Assembly: GCF_000817735.3 (NCBI RefSeq)
Contig: NZ_JTJC03000002.1
Location: forward strand, 752,242-816,241
Source: Scytonema millei VB511283
Lineage (GTDB): Bacteria; Cyanobacteriota; Cyanobacteriia; Cyanobacteriales; Chroococcidiopsidaceae
DNA length: 64,000 nt
Direction of reading: 5' to 3'
Positions 45,233 through 55,100 of the stretch are shown piece by piece. Every line of letters begins with the position of its first letter. Position 1 is the first letter of the stretch. The notes under the pieces are model-generated. The model saw only the letters and a list, made by a program, of their open reading frames with translations. It searched no databases and had not been told where the DNA came from. A program made the position numbers and the translations under genes.

Positions 45233-45910
45233 ATGAGATTGTTACTAGTCGAAGACGATAAACTCATCAATCAGTTACTTGCAGAAGCACTCAGCAACCA
45301 ACATTACGTCGTTGATGTTGCCGCTGATGGTCACGCTGGTTGGGATTTTGTCAAGTCTTTTGATTACGACTTAGTTCTGATTGATGTCATGCTGCCTAAA
45401 ATGGATGGCATTAGCCTTTGTCGCCAGCTGCGGACTCAAGGCTACCAAATGCCAGTCTTAATGTTAACAGCCAGAGATGCAACCGAAGATCGCGTCAATG
45501 GACTTGATGCGGGTGCAGATGACTACGTGATTAAACCATACAAACTGCAAGAATTATCGGCACGTATCCGCGCTTTATTACGCCGAGGTGGTTCGTCCCT
45601 ACCGCCAGCAATGAAATGTGGCAATTTATCTTTGGATGTAAACACGCGGGAAGTGACTTATAAGGGTTGTCCTCTCAGACTGACTCCAAAAGAGTATCGC
45701 TTACTAGAACTCTTCATGCGAAGTGGCTCTAAGGTTCTCAGTCGTAGTGCAATTTTAGAAAATCTTTGGTCTTTCGACGAACCACCGGATGAAGATGCAG
45801 TCAAAGCTTTAGTCAAACGTTTGCGTCAAAAGCTCAAATTAGCAGGTTCGCCAGGAGATCCGATTGAAACCGCTTACGGTGTAGGTTATCGCCTCAAGCA
45901 AGACCCGTAA
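45233..45910 (+). CDS. OmpR-family response regulator (RppA-like)
   Basis: A 225-residue regulator. The receiver domain (1-115) has the acidic pair ED/D near residues 7-9, phospho-acceptor Asp51 in LVLIDVMLPK and Lys in YVIKPY. The winged-helix DNA-binding domain (about 125-222) has LTPKEYRLLELFMRSG and VKALVKRLRQKLK. It resembles RppA of the RppA/RppB pair. It is 210 bases after the bestrophin gene on the same strand, whereas the likely sensor kinase is at the other end of the module (39337) and a divergent paralogue at 57091. It may control the carbonic anhydrase-PcxA-bestrophin genes. Confidence 0.93.
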   Translation: MRLLLVEDDKLINQLLAEALSNQHYVVDVAADGHAGWDFVKSFDYDLVLIDVMLPKMDGISLCRQLRTQGYQMPVLMLTARDATEDRVNGLDAGADDYVIKPYKLQELSARIRALLRRGGSSLPPAMKCGNLSLDVNTREVTYKGCPLRLTPKEYRLLELFMRSGSKVLSRSAILENLWSFDEPPDEDAVKALVKRLRQKLKLAGSPGDPIETAYGVGYRLKQDP

Positions 45911-45917
45911 GAAGAAG

Positions 45918-46144
45918 GCGTAAGTCGTAAGTCAGCAGCGATGGTGGTTGGTAGTTGGTTGACGGTAAACGCTGCACTACACTCCGTGAAGACGGTTGAC
46001 GGTTGACGGTTGACGGTAAACGCTTCGCTACACTACCCCTTCGGGGAAGCAAGCTACGTGAAGACGGTTGACGGTTGACAGTTGACGGTTAACCGATCGC
46101 TGATAACTGACAACTGGTCACTGATAACTGATAACTGATAACTG
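45918..46144. repeat. Large STRR and dispersed-repeat block
   Basis: CGTAAGT, GGTTGAC and TGATAAC unit arrays alternate with two copies of an element of the type GGTAAACGCT...TACACT...GTGAAGACGG (about 45967-46000 and 46014-46066). An inverted copy lies at 59191-59233. The 301-bp gap holds no gene. Confidence 0.85.
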
Positions 46145-46292
46145 TTACATTTGTCCCGGCTTTGTCACCTTTTGTGGTTTATTTTATACACCAAGGTGCT
46201 AACGGCAGAAATTGAATGTCTTAAATGTATCCTCAACGCAGGGTAGTCAACAAATCCCAAGAGTTAAGAAAAACAGATTGCAGGAACAGGCA

Positions 46293-47510
46293 ATGAATAA
46301 CAGCATTCTTGAAAAATCAGTTGATGCCCTGCTAACTCGAAGAAGTGATGCCCCATTCATTCGAGATTTTACCCCCTCAAAGCAGGTTGAATTGTTTGAA
46401 ACCTTGAAGCAGTTGCGGTTTAACGGGCAACTGATTCTGACAAACTCCTGCGGTAGAAAATGGATTCTGCACGTTCACCGAGGTTTGATTATCTACGCGA
46501 CTGGTGGAGAACATCCAGTCAGGCGATGGAGACGGAATCTCGCCACACACTTACCTCAAATAGCGAGCGATCGCTTGCTATCAAACGAATCGTGGGAGAA
46601 TCAATTAGCCACAACTTCGATTGAAGGTTCTAGCGTCTGTTGGCAGTATCAGTTATTGACTTCATGGCTCGAACGGCAGCAGATAACTCCAGAACAAATG
46701 GCAAGAATTGCATGGTCGGTCATTATTGAAGTTTTGTTTGATGTGACTCAAGCAGTACAGGTTGCCTACGAACTCAAGCCGAGTAGCAGCAAGCTGACTC
46801 CCGTAGTTGCGATCGATGCCGCTCAAGCGATCGCCGAAGTCGAACGATTGTGGCAAGCTTGGCAAGCAAACAGACTCAATTATTCTCCCAACAGCGCTCC
46901 AGTTATTAAACAATCGGCAGAATTGCAACACGGCATCTCTGCTCCAGCTTATCAAGCCTTGAGCCAACTACTAGACGGACAACATACACTACGGGATATT
47001 GCCACTCAGATGCAGCGAGATGTCAACTCGGCACTGCGTTCTCTCCTGCCATATATTCAGTCAGGATTTGTGGAGTTGATTAATATTCCCGATCTTGCCG
47101 CTCCGGTTCTCTCATCACCTACACCTCATGAGACTCAAGCACCGTTGATTGCTTGTGTAGATGACAGTTCTTGGGTATGCCACATCATGGAAAAAGTGAT
47201 GACAACAGCTAACTATCGATTTGTTGGCGTAAATGATGCACTGCGGGCGATCGGAGTTTTGCTAGCCATCAAACCAGATCTAATCTTTCTCGATTTGATG
47301 ATGCCAAATATTAACGGATACGAACTTTGCAGCCGTCTGCGTCAGCTTTCTTGCTTCCAGCACACGCCAATTGTCATCCTCACTGGCAACGACGGCATTA
47401 TCGATCGCGTCAGAGCTAAAATTGTCGGTTCCTCAGATTTTCTGGGCAAACCCATCGATCCCGATCGAGTTCTAGGCGCAATTCACAAACATCTCAAACA
47501 TAGTGCATGA
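46293..47510 (+). CDS. PatA/PixG-like response regulator (PATAN + receiver)
   Basis: A 405-residue protein. A PATAN (DUF4388) domain spans about 25-265, and begins FETLKQLRFNGQLILTNSCG with a later winged-helix-like segment (QALSQLLDGQHTLRDIATQM). A C-terminal receiver (about 285-405) has Asp in DLIFLDLMMPN and Lys in SDFLGKPID. PixG/TaxP1 proteins open the phototaxis pix operons. The ATG at 46293 is chosen because AGGA stands seven bases upstream; a TTG start 27 codons earlier has no such site. It is the first gene of the pix-like cluster. Confidence 0.9.
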   Translation: MNNSILEKSVDALLTRRSDAPFIRDFTPSKQVELFETLKQLRFNGQLILTNSCGRKWILHVHRGLIIYATGGEHPVRRWRRNLATHLPQIASDRLLSNESWENQLATTSIEGSSVCWQYQLLTSWLERQQITPEQMARIAWSVIIEVLFDVTQAVQVAYELKPSSSKLTPVVAIDAAQAIAEVERLWQAWQANRLNYSPNSAPVIKQSAELQHGISAPAYQALSQLLDGQHTLRDIATQMQRDVNSALRSLLPYIQSGFVELINIPDLAAPVLSSPTPHETQAPLIACVDDSSWVCHIMEKVMTTANYRFVGVNDALRAIGVLLAIKPDLIFLDLMMPNINGYELCSRLRQLSCFQHTPIVILTGNDGIIDRVRAKIVGSSDFLGKPIDPDRVLGAIHKHLKHSA

Positions 47511-47511
47511 A

Positions 47512-47590
47512 CAGTTATCAGTTATCAGTTATCAGGGAGCGCACGAGTAGTTAACCGTCAACTGTCAACTGTCAACTGTCAACCGTTAAC
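47512..47590. repeat. TCAGTTA and CAACTGT arrays
   Basis: Three TCAGTTA units and then CAACTGT units occupy the gap between the pixG-like and Mo-nitrogenase-like genes. Confidence 0.85.
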
Positions 47591-47623
47591 CAACAACCAA
47601 AAAATGCTTCTGTGAGGTTTTCC

Positions 47624-47914
47624 ATGAATACCAGAGCAAACACTAACAAAATTTGGCAAAGTTTAATACAGCCAACTCAACAAAGACTGGAATCTATTGA
47701 AATTCGTCGCCCGAAAACAGCTCGATTTGTCTGTCGTGTGATTCCAGCAAGTTGTCCCTTCGAGCGAGACATTCGATTTTTCGATCGCAGTCTGCTGCAC
47801 GTTCCACCCTTATGTAAGCTCAATCCTTTCTACGAGCAGTTGGTGTTGTTGCGAATGAAGAGTTTAACTTATCTGGCGCAAGCATGTAGCCAGGGAATGA
47901 AAAACTGTTGCTGA
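47624..47914 (+). CDS. Mo-dependent nitrogenase C-terminal-like protein
   Basis: A 96-residue protein with the domain named Mo-dependent nitrogenase C-terminus. The run VIPASCPFERDIRFFDRSLLHVPPLCKLNPFYEQLVLLRMKSLTYL (in parts) is its whole signature, with conserved Cys in CPFER and PPLCKL. The domain occurs in many cyanobacteria, including non-fixers, as small stand-alone proteins of unknown role; the name does not imply nitrogenase here. ATG 47624 follows GAGG by six bases; the GTG at 47612 is too close to that site. It is placed inside a phototaxis-type cluster between the pixG- and pixH-like genes. Confidence 0.85.
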   Translation: MNTRANTNKIWQSLIQPTQQRLESIEIRRPKTARFVCRVIPASCPFERDIRFFDRSLLHVPPLCKLNPFYEQLVLLRMKSLTYLAQACSQGMKNCC

Positions 47915-48025
47915 GTTTAGGGACAGGGAGCAGGGAGCAGGAAGCACAGAGCAGTTACTAATCGCTAGTCGCTCGTTGCGAATCGCTAACCGCTAATCGC
48001 TAATTGCCAATCTTTGGTGAATTCT

Positions 48026-48418
48026 ATGGATATTGCCCTCGTTGTAGAAGATTGTTTGACCGAGCGGGAAGCGATCGCCAGCTATTTGCAACAAGGCGGG
48101 ATCAGCGTCTTGGCTGCTAAGAGTGGGGAAGAAGCCCTGGAAAAAATGAGTGACTGCAAGCCTGACATCATTATTTTAGATGTTGTCTTGCCAGGTCGGA
48201 GTGGATTTGAACTCTGCCGTGCTTTAAAAGCTAACCCATCCACCAAAAACACCCCCGTTATCCTCTGTTCGAGAAAAGGGACTGACATGGATAAATTCTG
48301 GGGTTTAAAGCAAGGAGCAGACGCTTACTTACCAAAGCCTGTAGCGCCAGAGGAATTTATTCGCACTGTGAAGCAACTGCTATTAGTTTCACACGGTGAA
48401 ACAACTCTCATGGTTTGA
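48026..48418 (+). CDS. CheY-like response regulator (PixH type)
   Basis: A 130-residue single receiver domain. Acidic residues near position 8 (VVEDC), Asp in IIILDVVLPG and Lys in YLPKPV are present, so it can be phosphorylated. PixH is the soluble CheY of phototaxis systems, taking phosphate from PixL (CheA). ATG 48026 follows GGTG by six bases; the longer frame begins at an unsupported TTG. It is followed 25 bases later by the cheW. Confidence 0.92.
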   Translation: MDIALVVEDCLTEREAIASYLQQGGISVLAAKSGEEALEKMSDCKPDIIILDVVLPGRSGFELCRALKANPSTKNTPVILCSRKGTDMDKFWGLKQGADAYLPKPVAPEEFIRTVKQLLLVSHGETTLMV

Positions 48419-48443
48419 ACCTAACGTGTGAGGCGAGACAATT

Positions 48444-49019
48444 ATGGTATCCAAGTCACCAAAGTTAGACTCCCAGGAGGCATCACCAGAAAGAGTAACT
48501 TTCACCGATGCTGACGAGCAATTTCTCCGCTTTTACCTCGAACCAGACACAGCAGCCTTGCTTCCCGTGACTCAGTTGCTAGAAATCTTGAAGCTATCTG
48601 CGGAACAGATCGTCCCGATCCCGCACATGCCAAGTTGGGTTATGGGAGTTTACAACTGGCGGGGTGAAATTCTCTGGATGGTCGATTTAGCTGAATTAGT
48701 CGGACTGACTGCTGGCGATCGCTACCAAACCAGCAACGTTCCAACTTATACAGCAGTTGTCTTGCAAGCTAACCTCTGCGATCGCCTACCCGCACCGACA
48801 GCAGAAACCCAAACAATCGGTTTAGTCATAGAGCAAATTGACGACATCGAATGGTGCAATCCAGACACAATCCAACCGCCGCCATTTACTGCTGTTTCCA
48901 CTCCTTTCGCTCCCTTCGTGCGCGGATATAAGTTAAGCGGCGATAGCGAAATGACAGCAATTTTATCGGTCAAAGCGATCGCGGCTGCTGTCAGTTATCA
49001 GTTGTCAGTTAACAGTTAA
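48444..49019 (+). CDS. CheW-like adaptor (PixI type) with repeat-encoded end
   Basis: A 191-residue CheW-domain protein (about 20-180). The barrel core reads VTQLLEILKLSAEQIVPIPHMPSWVMGVYNWRGEILWMVDLAEL (in parts), the typical CheW/PixI pattern. CheW links the methyl-accepting receptor to the CheA kinase. The last residues (VSYQLSVNS) and the stop codon are read from TCAGTTA repeat DNA, so the original C-terminus has been replaced or capped by STRR. Position between PixH- and PixJ-like genes fits PixI. Confidence 0.92.
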   Translation: MVSKSPKLDSQEASPERVTFTDADEQFLRFYLEPDTAALLPVTQLLEILKLSAEQIVPIPHMPSWVMGVYNWRGEILWMVDLAELVGLTAGDRYQTSNVPTYTAVVLQANLCDRLPAPTAETQTIGLVIEQIDDIEWCNPDTIQPPPFTAVSTPFAPFVRGYKLSGDSEMTAILSVKAIAAAVSYQLSVNS

Positions 49020-49125
49020 CAGTTGTCAGTGGGAATTAGGAACGCGGTAGTTGGTGGTTGGTAGTTGGTGGTTGATAGTTGATGGTTAATAGTTTTGAAT
49101 TTTGAATTTTGAATTTTGAATTCTC
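49000..49125. repeat. STRR block overlapping the end of cheW
   Basis: TCAGTTA/ACAGTTA units overlap the cheW stop; GGTAGTT and ATTTTGA units follow up to the receptor gene. Confidence 0.88.
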
Positions 49126-49161
49126 CCCAGCTCTCTTCTCTACAGCCATGAGGTAAATTTC

Positions 49162-52005
49162 ATGTCGCAGTCAACTCTCAAGTTCGATCCGCCAAACCCC
49201 GATCGCGATCGCATCTCGCCTCAGTGGGAGCGAGTTTCGGCAGTAGCGCCGGATTCAACTGCAATGCCGAGCCAATCGCCATCAATACAGAAAAACGTAC
49301 CTTGGCAATCTTCACTATCTAGGGGTCTGCGTTTCTGGAAAGGTTTGAGTTTGCAACATAAAGCCACAATTTTGGCGATCGCGATCGGTGCTATTCCAGT
49401 GGCAACTGTTGGCGGCGTTGCCTATACCATAGCCAATAATTCTCTAGAGCAGCAAATTATTGCCGAGCAGGAAAACCGCACGCTTGATGTTCGGCGCGGC
49501 ATTGGCATGGCAACGCAGCAAATCATCGATGATGCAGAGACAATTAGTAATTCTCCCATATTGGCAAATTCTAAGCTGAGGGCAGTGGCGACTGAAGGGC
49601 AGAAAGTTGCGCTGTTAGATAGCTTTGTTGAGGCACGTAGCGGTAGATATGACAGTATCGTCGCGTTCGACCTCAAAGGAAATTTAATCTTTCAATCTAA
49701 GTCAACACAGCCGTTTAAGCGTACGGAAAACTATAGCGATCGCGAATATTTTCGACGGGCGATCGCGACTGGAACTCCCGCAGTGAACAATCCTAAAGTT
49801 GCGCCTACCTCCGGCAAAATTAGTTTAGAAGTTGCAGCTCCAATTAAAGATATAGAAACAAATAAGCTCGTAGGAGTTGTTCGCTTGCGGATGCCGTTGA
49901 CTCATCTGAATGAAACCTTTGAGTATATCGAAGCACAAGGATGGGAATACAAGCTGATCGGCGCTGACGGAAATGTGTTTGCGGCTGATGAAATTGGGCT
50001 AGTTGGACATTACATGGGAGAAGATTTTCGCGATCTGCCGCAGTTGCGTGCCAAGGTTTTAGCCCTTGCCTCTACAGATCGACCCAAACATGAAGACAAG
50101 TTAATTTCAACTCAAGTCGCGTGGGACAAAAACGATGGTGAGAATGCACTGATGAGCTTCACGCCGATCGGGAAATTGGATGGACTGCCAGAACCAGGTT
50201 GGGGATTGGTGGTTTCTCGTCCGGTCGATCGCGCCTTTGCACCTTTACTAGAACTACGCCGAGTTCTCTGGTTGGGAACTGGAGTAGCCGCCCTATCGAT
50301 CGCCGCGATCGCCGCAGTCTTAGCTAAGCGAGCGACTCGCCCAATTCTAAATGCTGCTAGGGCTGTAGCTCAAATTGGTTTAGGCAAGTTAGAGACTCGC
50401 TTGGCAGTTCGTGGCACGGCTGAAATAGCTGTTTTAGAAACTAGCATCAACAGCATGGCGAAGCAGTTAGAGGAACTCGTGCAGCTCAAAGCAGCAGAAG
50501 CTCGGCGATCGCAATTGCTCAAAGATATTACCGTGAAGATTGGTAGCGTTATCGACTGCCCAGCTATTCTCAACACTGCTGTAGCCGAGACCCGCAGCGC
50601 TTTGCTAACCGACCGCGCGATTGTCTACTGGTTTGATGGCGATCGCAATGGTAACGTCGTTGTCGAAGCAGCCAGCGCGGGTATAACTCGCATACTGGGT
50701 AAAAATATCGAAAACTATGCCTTAGAGCAATACGCACAGTACCAAAAAGGACAAGTCGAGGTAATTTCTCATATACGATCGGCAGATACGAGCGATGAGT
50801 ACTGGCAACGACTGACAGCACTTGCCGTCAAATCCAGTCTAGCCGCACCAATTTTGCTCGGCGATCGCTGTGTGGGTTTACTTGTCGTCCATCAGTGTAA
50901 CGTTCCGCGTCACTGGCAGAAAGTAGAGGTTGATTTCTTTGCCCAGATTGCGACTCAAATAGGACTAGCGCTAGAGCGTGCCGATCTCTTAGAACAACAG
51001 AAAAATGCCAAAGAACAGTTGCAAAGACGAGCGTTGGATTTGCTGATTGAAGTCGATCCAATTAGTCAGGGCGACCTGACGATCCGTGCCAGAGTCACAG
51101 AAGATGAAATCGGTACGATCGCTGACTCCTATAATTCTACAGTCGAAAGCTTGCAAGAAATTGCCGTACAGGCACAAATAGCCGCCGATCGAGTCGATGC
51201 AGCAATTAACAGTAACGAGCCGTTAATTCAAGCCCTCTCGCAAGGAGCTTGGCAGCAATCAACAGAAATTGTCACTGCTTTGGAACGGATTCAAGCGATG
51301 GCTGATTCTGCCCATACTGTTGCCGATAACGCCAAACGCGCAGAGGTAGACGTGCGCCAAGCGATGGAGATCGTCGCATCTGGCGACATGGCGATGGATC
51401 GAGCCGTGGATGGAATGCTGACAATTCGGGGAACCGTTGCCGAAACCGTCAAGAAGATCAAATGTTTGGGAGAGTCATCGCAAAAGATTTATAAAGTGGT
51501 AAATTTGATCGCTCACTTTGCCGAGCGGACTAGCTTGCTCGCCATGAATGCTTCCATTGAAGCAGCGCGAGCTGGAGAAGAAGGACGCGGCTTTGCGGCT
51601 GTTGCCGATGAAGTGCGATCGCTAGCCCGACAATCAGCCAAAGCAACGGCAGAAATTGAAAAGCTCGTCTCGGGAATTCAACGGGAAACCAATGAAGTTG
51701 CTACAGCAATGGCAATCGGCACGGAACAGGTAGCGGTTGGGACTCAACTCGTCAACGATACCCGCCAGAGTTTAAACCACATTACCACCGCTAGCGATCG
51801 CATTCATCAACTCGTAGGAGCAATTGCCCAAGCTGCGATCGAGCAATCTCAAGACTCAGAAGCAGCCACGACAACCATTGCCACAGTCGCCGCGATCGCC
51901 GAAACTACATCCCTAACTGCAACCGAAGTCTCCGCTTCCTTCCAACAATTATCAACCGTAGCGCGATCGCTCCAAGCTAGCGTCGGACAATTCAAAGTGG
52001 AATGA
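49162..52005 (+). CDS. Methyl-accepting receptor (PixJ-like) with dCache, HAMP, GAF and signalling domains
   Basis: A 947-residue receptor. A transmembrane helix at about 71-92 precedes a large extracellular dCache-like sensor (about 95-365) and a second helix (about 374-394). Next come HAMP (about 395-445), a GAF domain (about 460-620), a second HAMP-like linker and the MCP signalling domain (about 740-947) with VADEVRSLARQSAKATAEIE. The GAF resembles bilin-binding PixJ GAFs (LVVHQCNVPRHWQKVEVDFF) but has no Cys where the chromophore is attached (TALAVKSSLAAPI region). A small-molecule or unattached-ligand sensor is therefore likely. The ATG follows GAGG by eight bases. Confidence 0.92.
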   Translation: MSQSTLKFDPPNPDRDRISPQWERVSAVAPDSTAMPSQSPSIQKNVPWQSSLSRGLRFWKGLSLQHKATILAIAIGAIPVATVGGVAYTIANNSLEQQIIAEQENRTLDVRRGIGMATQQIIDDAETISNSPILANSKLRAVATEGQKVALLDSFVEARSGRYDSIVAFDLKGNLIFQSKSTQPFKRTENYSDREYFRRAIATGTPAVNNPKVAPTSGKISLEVAAPIKDIETNKLVGVVRLRMPLTHLNETFEYIEAQGWEYKLIGADGNVFAADEIGLVGHYMGEDFRDLPQLRAKVLALASTDRPKHEDKLISTQVAWDKNDGENALMSFTPIGKLDGLPEPGWGLVVSRPVDRAFAPLLELRRVLWLGTGVAALSIAAIAAVLAKRATRPILNAARAVAQIGLGKLETRLAVRGTAEIAVLETSINSMAKQLEELVQLKAAEARRSQLLKDITVKIGSVIDCPAILNTAVAETRSALLTDRAIVYWFDGDRNGNVVVEAASAGITRILGKNIENYALEQYAQYQKGQVEVISHIRSADTSDEYWQRLTALAVKSSLAAPILLGDRCVGLLVVHQCNVPRHWQKVEVDFFAQIATQIGLALERADLLEQQKNAKEQLQRRALDLLIEVDPISQGDLTIRARVTEDEIGTIADSYNSTVESLQEIAVQAQIAADRVDAAINSNEPLIQALSQGAWQQSTEIVTALERIQAMADSAHTVADNAKRAEVDVRQAMEIVASGDMAMDRAVDGMLTIRGTVAETVKKIKCLGESSQKIYKVVNLIAHFAERTSLLAMNASIEAARAGEEGRGFAAVADEVRSLARQSAKATAEIEKLVSGIQRETNEVATAMAIGTEQVAVGTQLVNDTRQSLNHITTASDRIHQLVGAIAQAAIEQSQDSEAATTTIATVAAIAETTSLTATEVSASFQQLSTVARSLQASVGQFKVE

Positions 52006-52092
52006 ATCAGTTATCAGTTATCAGTTGTCAGTTATCAGCGAGAAAGGCAAAAGGTTTCTGACTTACGACTTACGACTTACGACTTACGACTT
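52005..52092. repeat. TCAGTTA and CTTACGA arrays
   Basis: STRR arrays fill the gap between the receptor and cheA genes and reach nearly to the cheA start. Confidence 0.88.
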
Positions 52093-52103
52093 TTTTCCCA
52101 GTC

Positions 52104-55100
52104 ATGCTAATTACTCCCGACATTCGCGACCAAGCTTACCGTCTGTTTATTGAAGAAGTGCCAGAGCTGTTACAGGAGATCGAAGCAGGCTTGCTCAGTC
52201 TGAAGCAAGAGCGCACGAACGAACGCATTCACGATCTGATGCGTGCAGCTCACTCTCTTAAAGGTGGTGCAGCTTGCTTGGATTTAGAGCCAATTAAAAT
52301 TATTGCCCACCGTTTAGAAGATGTTTTTCGGGCTTTGTATAACCGCTCCGTAGCAGTAGATTCAGAGTTAGAAGGTTTATTACTGCAAGCTTACGATTGT
52401 CTGCGCGTCCCCCTACTGCAACAAATTACTATCGGCAGCATTGACTGCGTGGCAACATTAGCAGTAGCCGAACCCATATTTAATCAAATAGAAGAACGTT
52501 TGGGAGATGCTTTAGCTCAGATCGATCGCTACATACCCATGTCCTCAGAACTCGGGGTCGATCTGGTAGCATCAATCTTTGAAACAGATGTCGTGCAAGG
52601 ACTGGAACGATTGGCGGCTGTGGTCGCCAACCCTCAAGATTTCGAGGTAGCTGGAGAATTACGAGCGCAGGCGGAAGTCTTTGCTGGATTTGCCGAGCTA
52701 TTAAATCTGCCAGGATTCGGGGCGATCGCCCAAACAGCCTTAACTGCACTAGACACCTATCCCAAGCGCGCCAGAGAAATTATTCAAGTCGCCTTAGCTG
52801 ATTTTCACAATAGCAGAACCGCCGTACTAGCAGGCGATCGCACGACTGGAGGAAATCCGTCTGCTGCCCTTTGTGCCTTAACAGAAAAGAGTGTCGATTT
52901 GGCTCCTAGCCCAGAACCACAATTCTCGCCTTTACTAGACGAGCTGTTATTTGGCGACGAGACAGTACCAATAGAAGCAGTGGCGATCGACCCTGGGATC
53001 GTTTTCGTCACTGAAACTGAAAATGATTCCAATGACGCGATCGAATCAGAAGCTCATTCCCTAACTATCTCCCCTGCGGCAAATTTATCGCCGATTCAGT
53101 CCTTATCCCACTCGACTGAAATTTCTCAAAGCAACATAGAGGGCGATCGCCCTAAAGTAGGAAGTATCAATTCTTACACTGAGGAACCACAAATAGCAAC
53201 TGCCGTTTCTACGCGGGTAGAACTAAGCCGATTAGAGCGGATGCACAAGTTATTGGGTGAATTAGTCGTCAATCGCAACTCCATTGCGCTGCAAACCGAG
53301 CAAACCCAAAACTCAGCTCAAGAGTTGCTCCGCCGTTTTGCTTACTTTCAAGAACTGATCGGTCAGCTAGAGAGGAGAACTGAGGCTGACGAGGGAGCAG
53401 GGAGCAGGGAGCAGAGGAGCAGAGGAGCAGGGGAGAACCAACTACCAACTACCAACTACCAACTACCACTTACAACTGACTTCGATCCTCTAGAAATGGA
53501 TCGCTATGGAGCGGTTCACCCTCTATTACAAAGAATTCTAGAAGAAATTGTCCAATTGGAAGAGGCTGTAGAGGATATTGCTTTATTTGCCGAGCAATCG
53601 AGCCAAATATTAGAGCGGAAACAACAAGTTTTCTCCCAACTCCAAGATGAATTAATGCGAGCGCGAATGCTCCCTTTGGGTGAAGTTCTCAAGCGTTTCT
53701 CTCGGATGCTGCGGGATATGTCTCATACCTATTCCAAGCCTGTCAATTTGAAGCTGAGAGGGACAGAGGTACAGGTAGAAAAGGCAATTTTGGAAAAGCT
53801 CTACGACCCGCTGTTACATTTACTCCGCAATGCCTTTGCTCATGGCATTGAATCGCCTGAGATCCGCCGACAGCAAGGTAAGCCGGAAAACGGAGAAATT
53901 CTAATTTGTGCTTATTACAAAGGCAATCAAACAATTATTGAAGTTAGAGATGACGGTCGGGGTCTAAACCTGGGGCAAATTCGCAGCCGGATTGTAGAGT
54001 TGGGTTGGTTATCGCCAATCGAAGCAGCCAGTGCTTCTAAAGAGCAGTTACTAGAATTTATCTTCGAGCCAGGATTTTCTACCACTCACCACGTTAGCGA
54101 ACTTTCCGGTCGTGGCATGGGTTTGGATGTTGTCCGTTCCCAACTGCGATCGCTGCGCGGTTCTGTAAGCGTCAGTTCCTTCCCTGGTGAGGGTACGACT
54201 TTTACTTTACGCTTGCCTCTCACGTTGACGATCGCGAATTTGGTTGTTTGCTCTACGGGGAAAACTACTGTAGCATTGCCATCTGACAGCATTGAAAATA
54301 TCGTCACTACGCCAAGCGATCGCATCAACCGCACGGGGACTCAGCAGCTATTGCGCTGGAGAGAACACATCATACCGATCCATCGGTTGGCAGACCTTTT
54401 AGAATACAACCGTCCAATGTTAGAAGTTGCTAAGTTAGACGTTGCTAATAGCCAATCTCTAATTACAACTACGATGGAAGAAAAGGAGTTGCCAATGCTT
54501 CTACTACGTTGGGAGGGCGAATTATTGGCGCTAGAAGTCGATTGCTTGTTGGCAGAACAAGAACTAGCAATTAAACCTTTTGGATCGCTCGTTTCGCCTC
54601 CCAATTATACCTATGGCTGCACTCTACTAGGAAACGGTAGTTTAGTTCCTGTAATTAATGGATCCAGCCTTTTAGAATATGTCATAGAACGGCAACAAAG
54701 TACAGTTCAAGCAACTGAAAATCAATCAAAAGATAAAGAACAAAACATCAATATTTTGTGGCGCGATCGAACAGCAATTGTTCATAAAACCGAAAGTCAT
54801 ACAATTTTAGTTGTAGACGACTCAACTACGATGCGCCAAACACTGACACTATCGTTGCAAAAGGCTGGCTATCGGGTTTTATCAGCACGGGATGGATTAG
54901 AAGCACTAGAAAAATTACAGCAATCTCCCACGGTACAATTAGTACTTTGCGATATTGAAATGCCGAATATGAACGGCTTTGAATTTCTCTGTCAGTGGCG
55001 ACAAGAGCCGCAATTTGCCAAAATTCCCGTGGCTATGCTGACATCACGCAGTAACGACAAACATCGCCGTTTAGCAACTCAATTGGGTGCTAGCGCCTAC

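Noticed and set aside
47612-47914. Nitrogenase gene cluster
   Set aside because: Only the small domain with that name is present; no nif genes are in the window.
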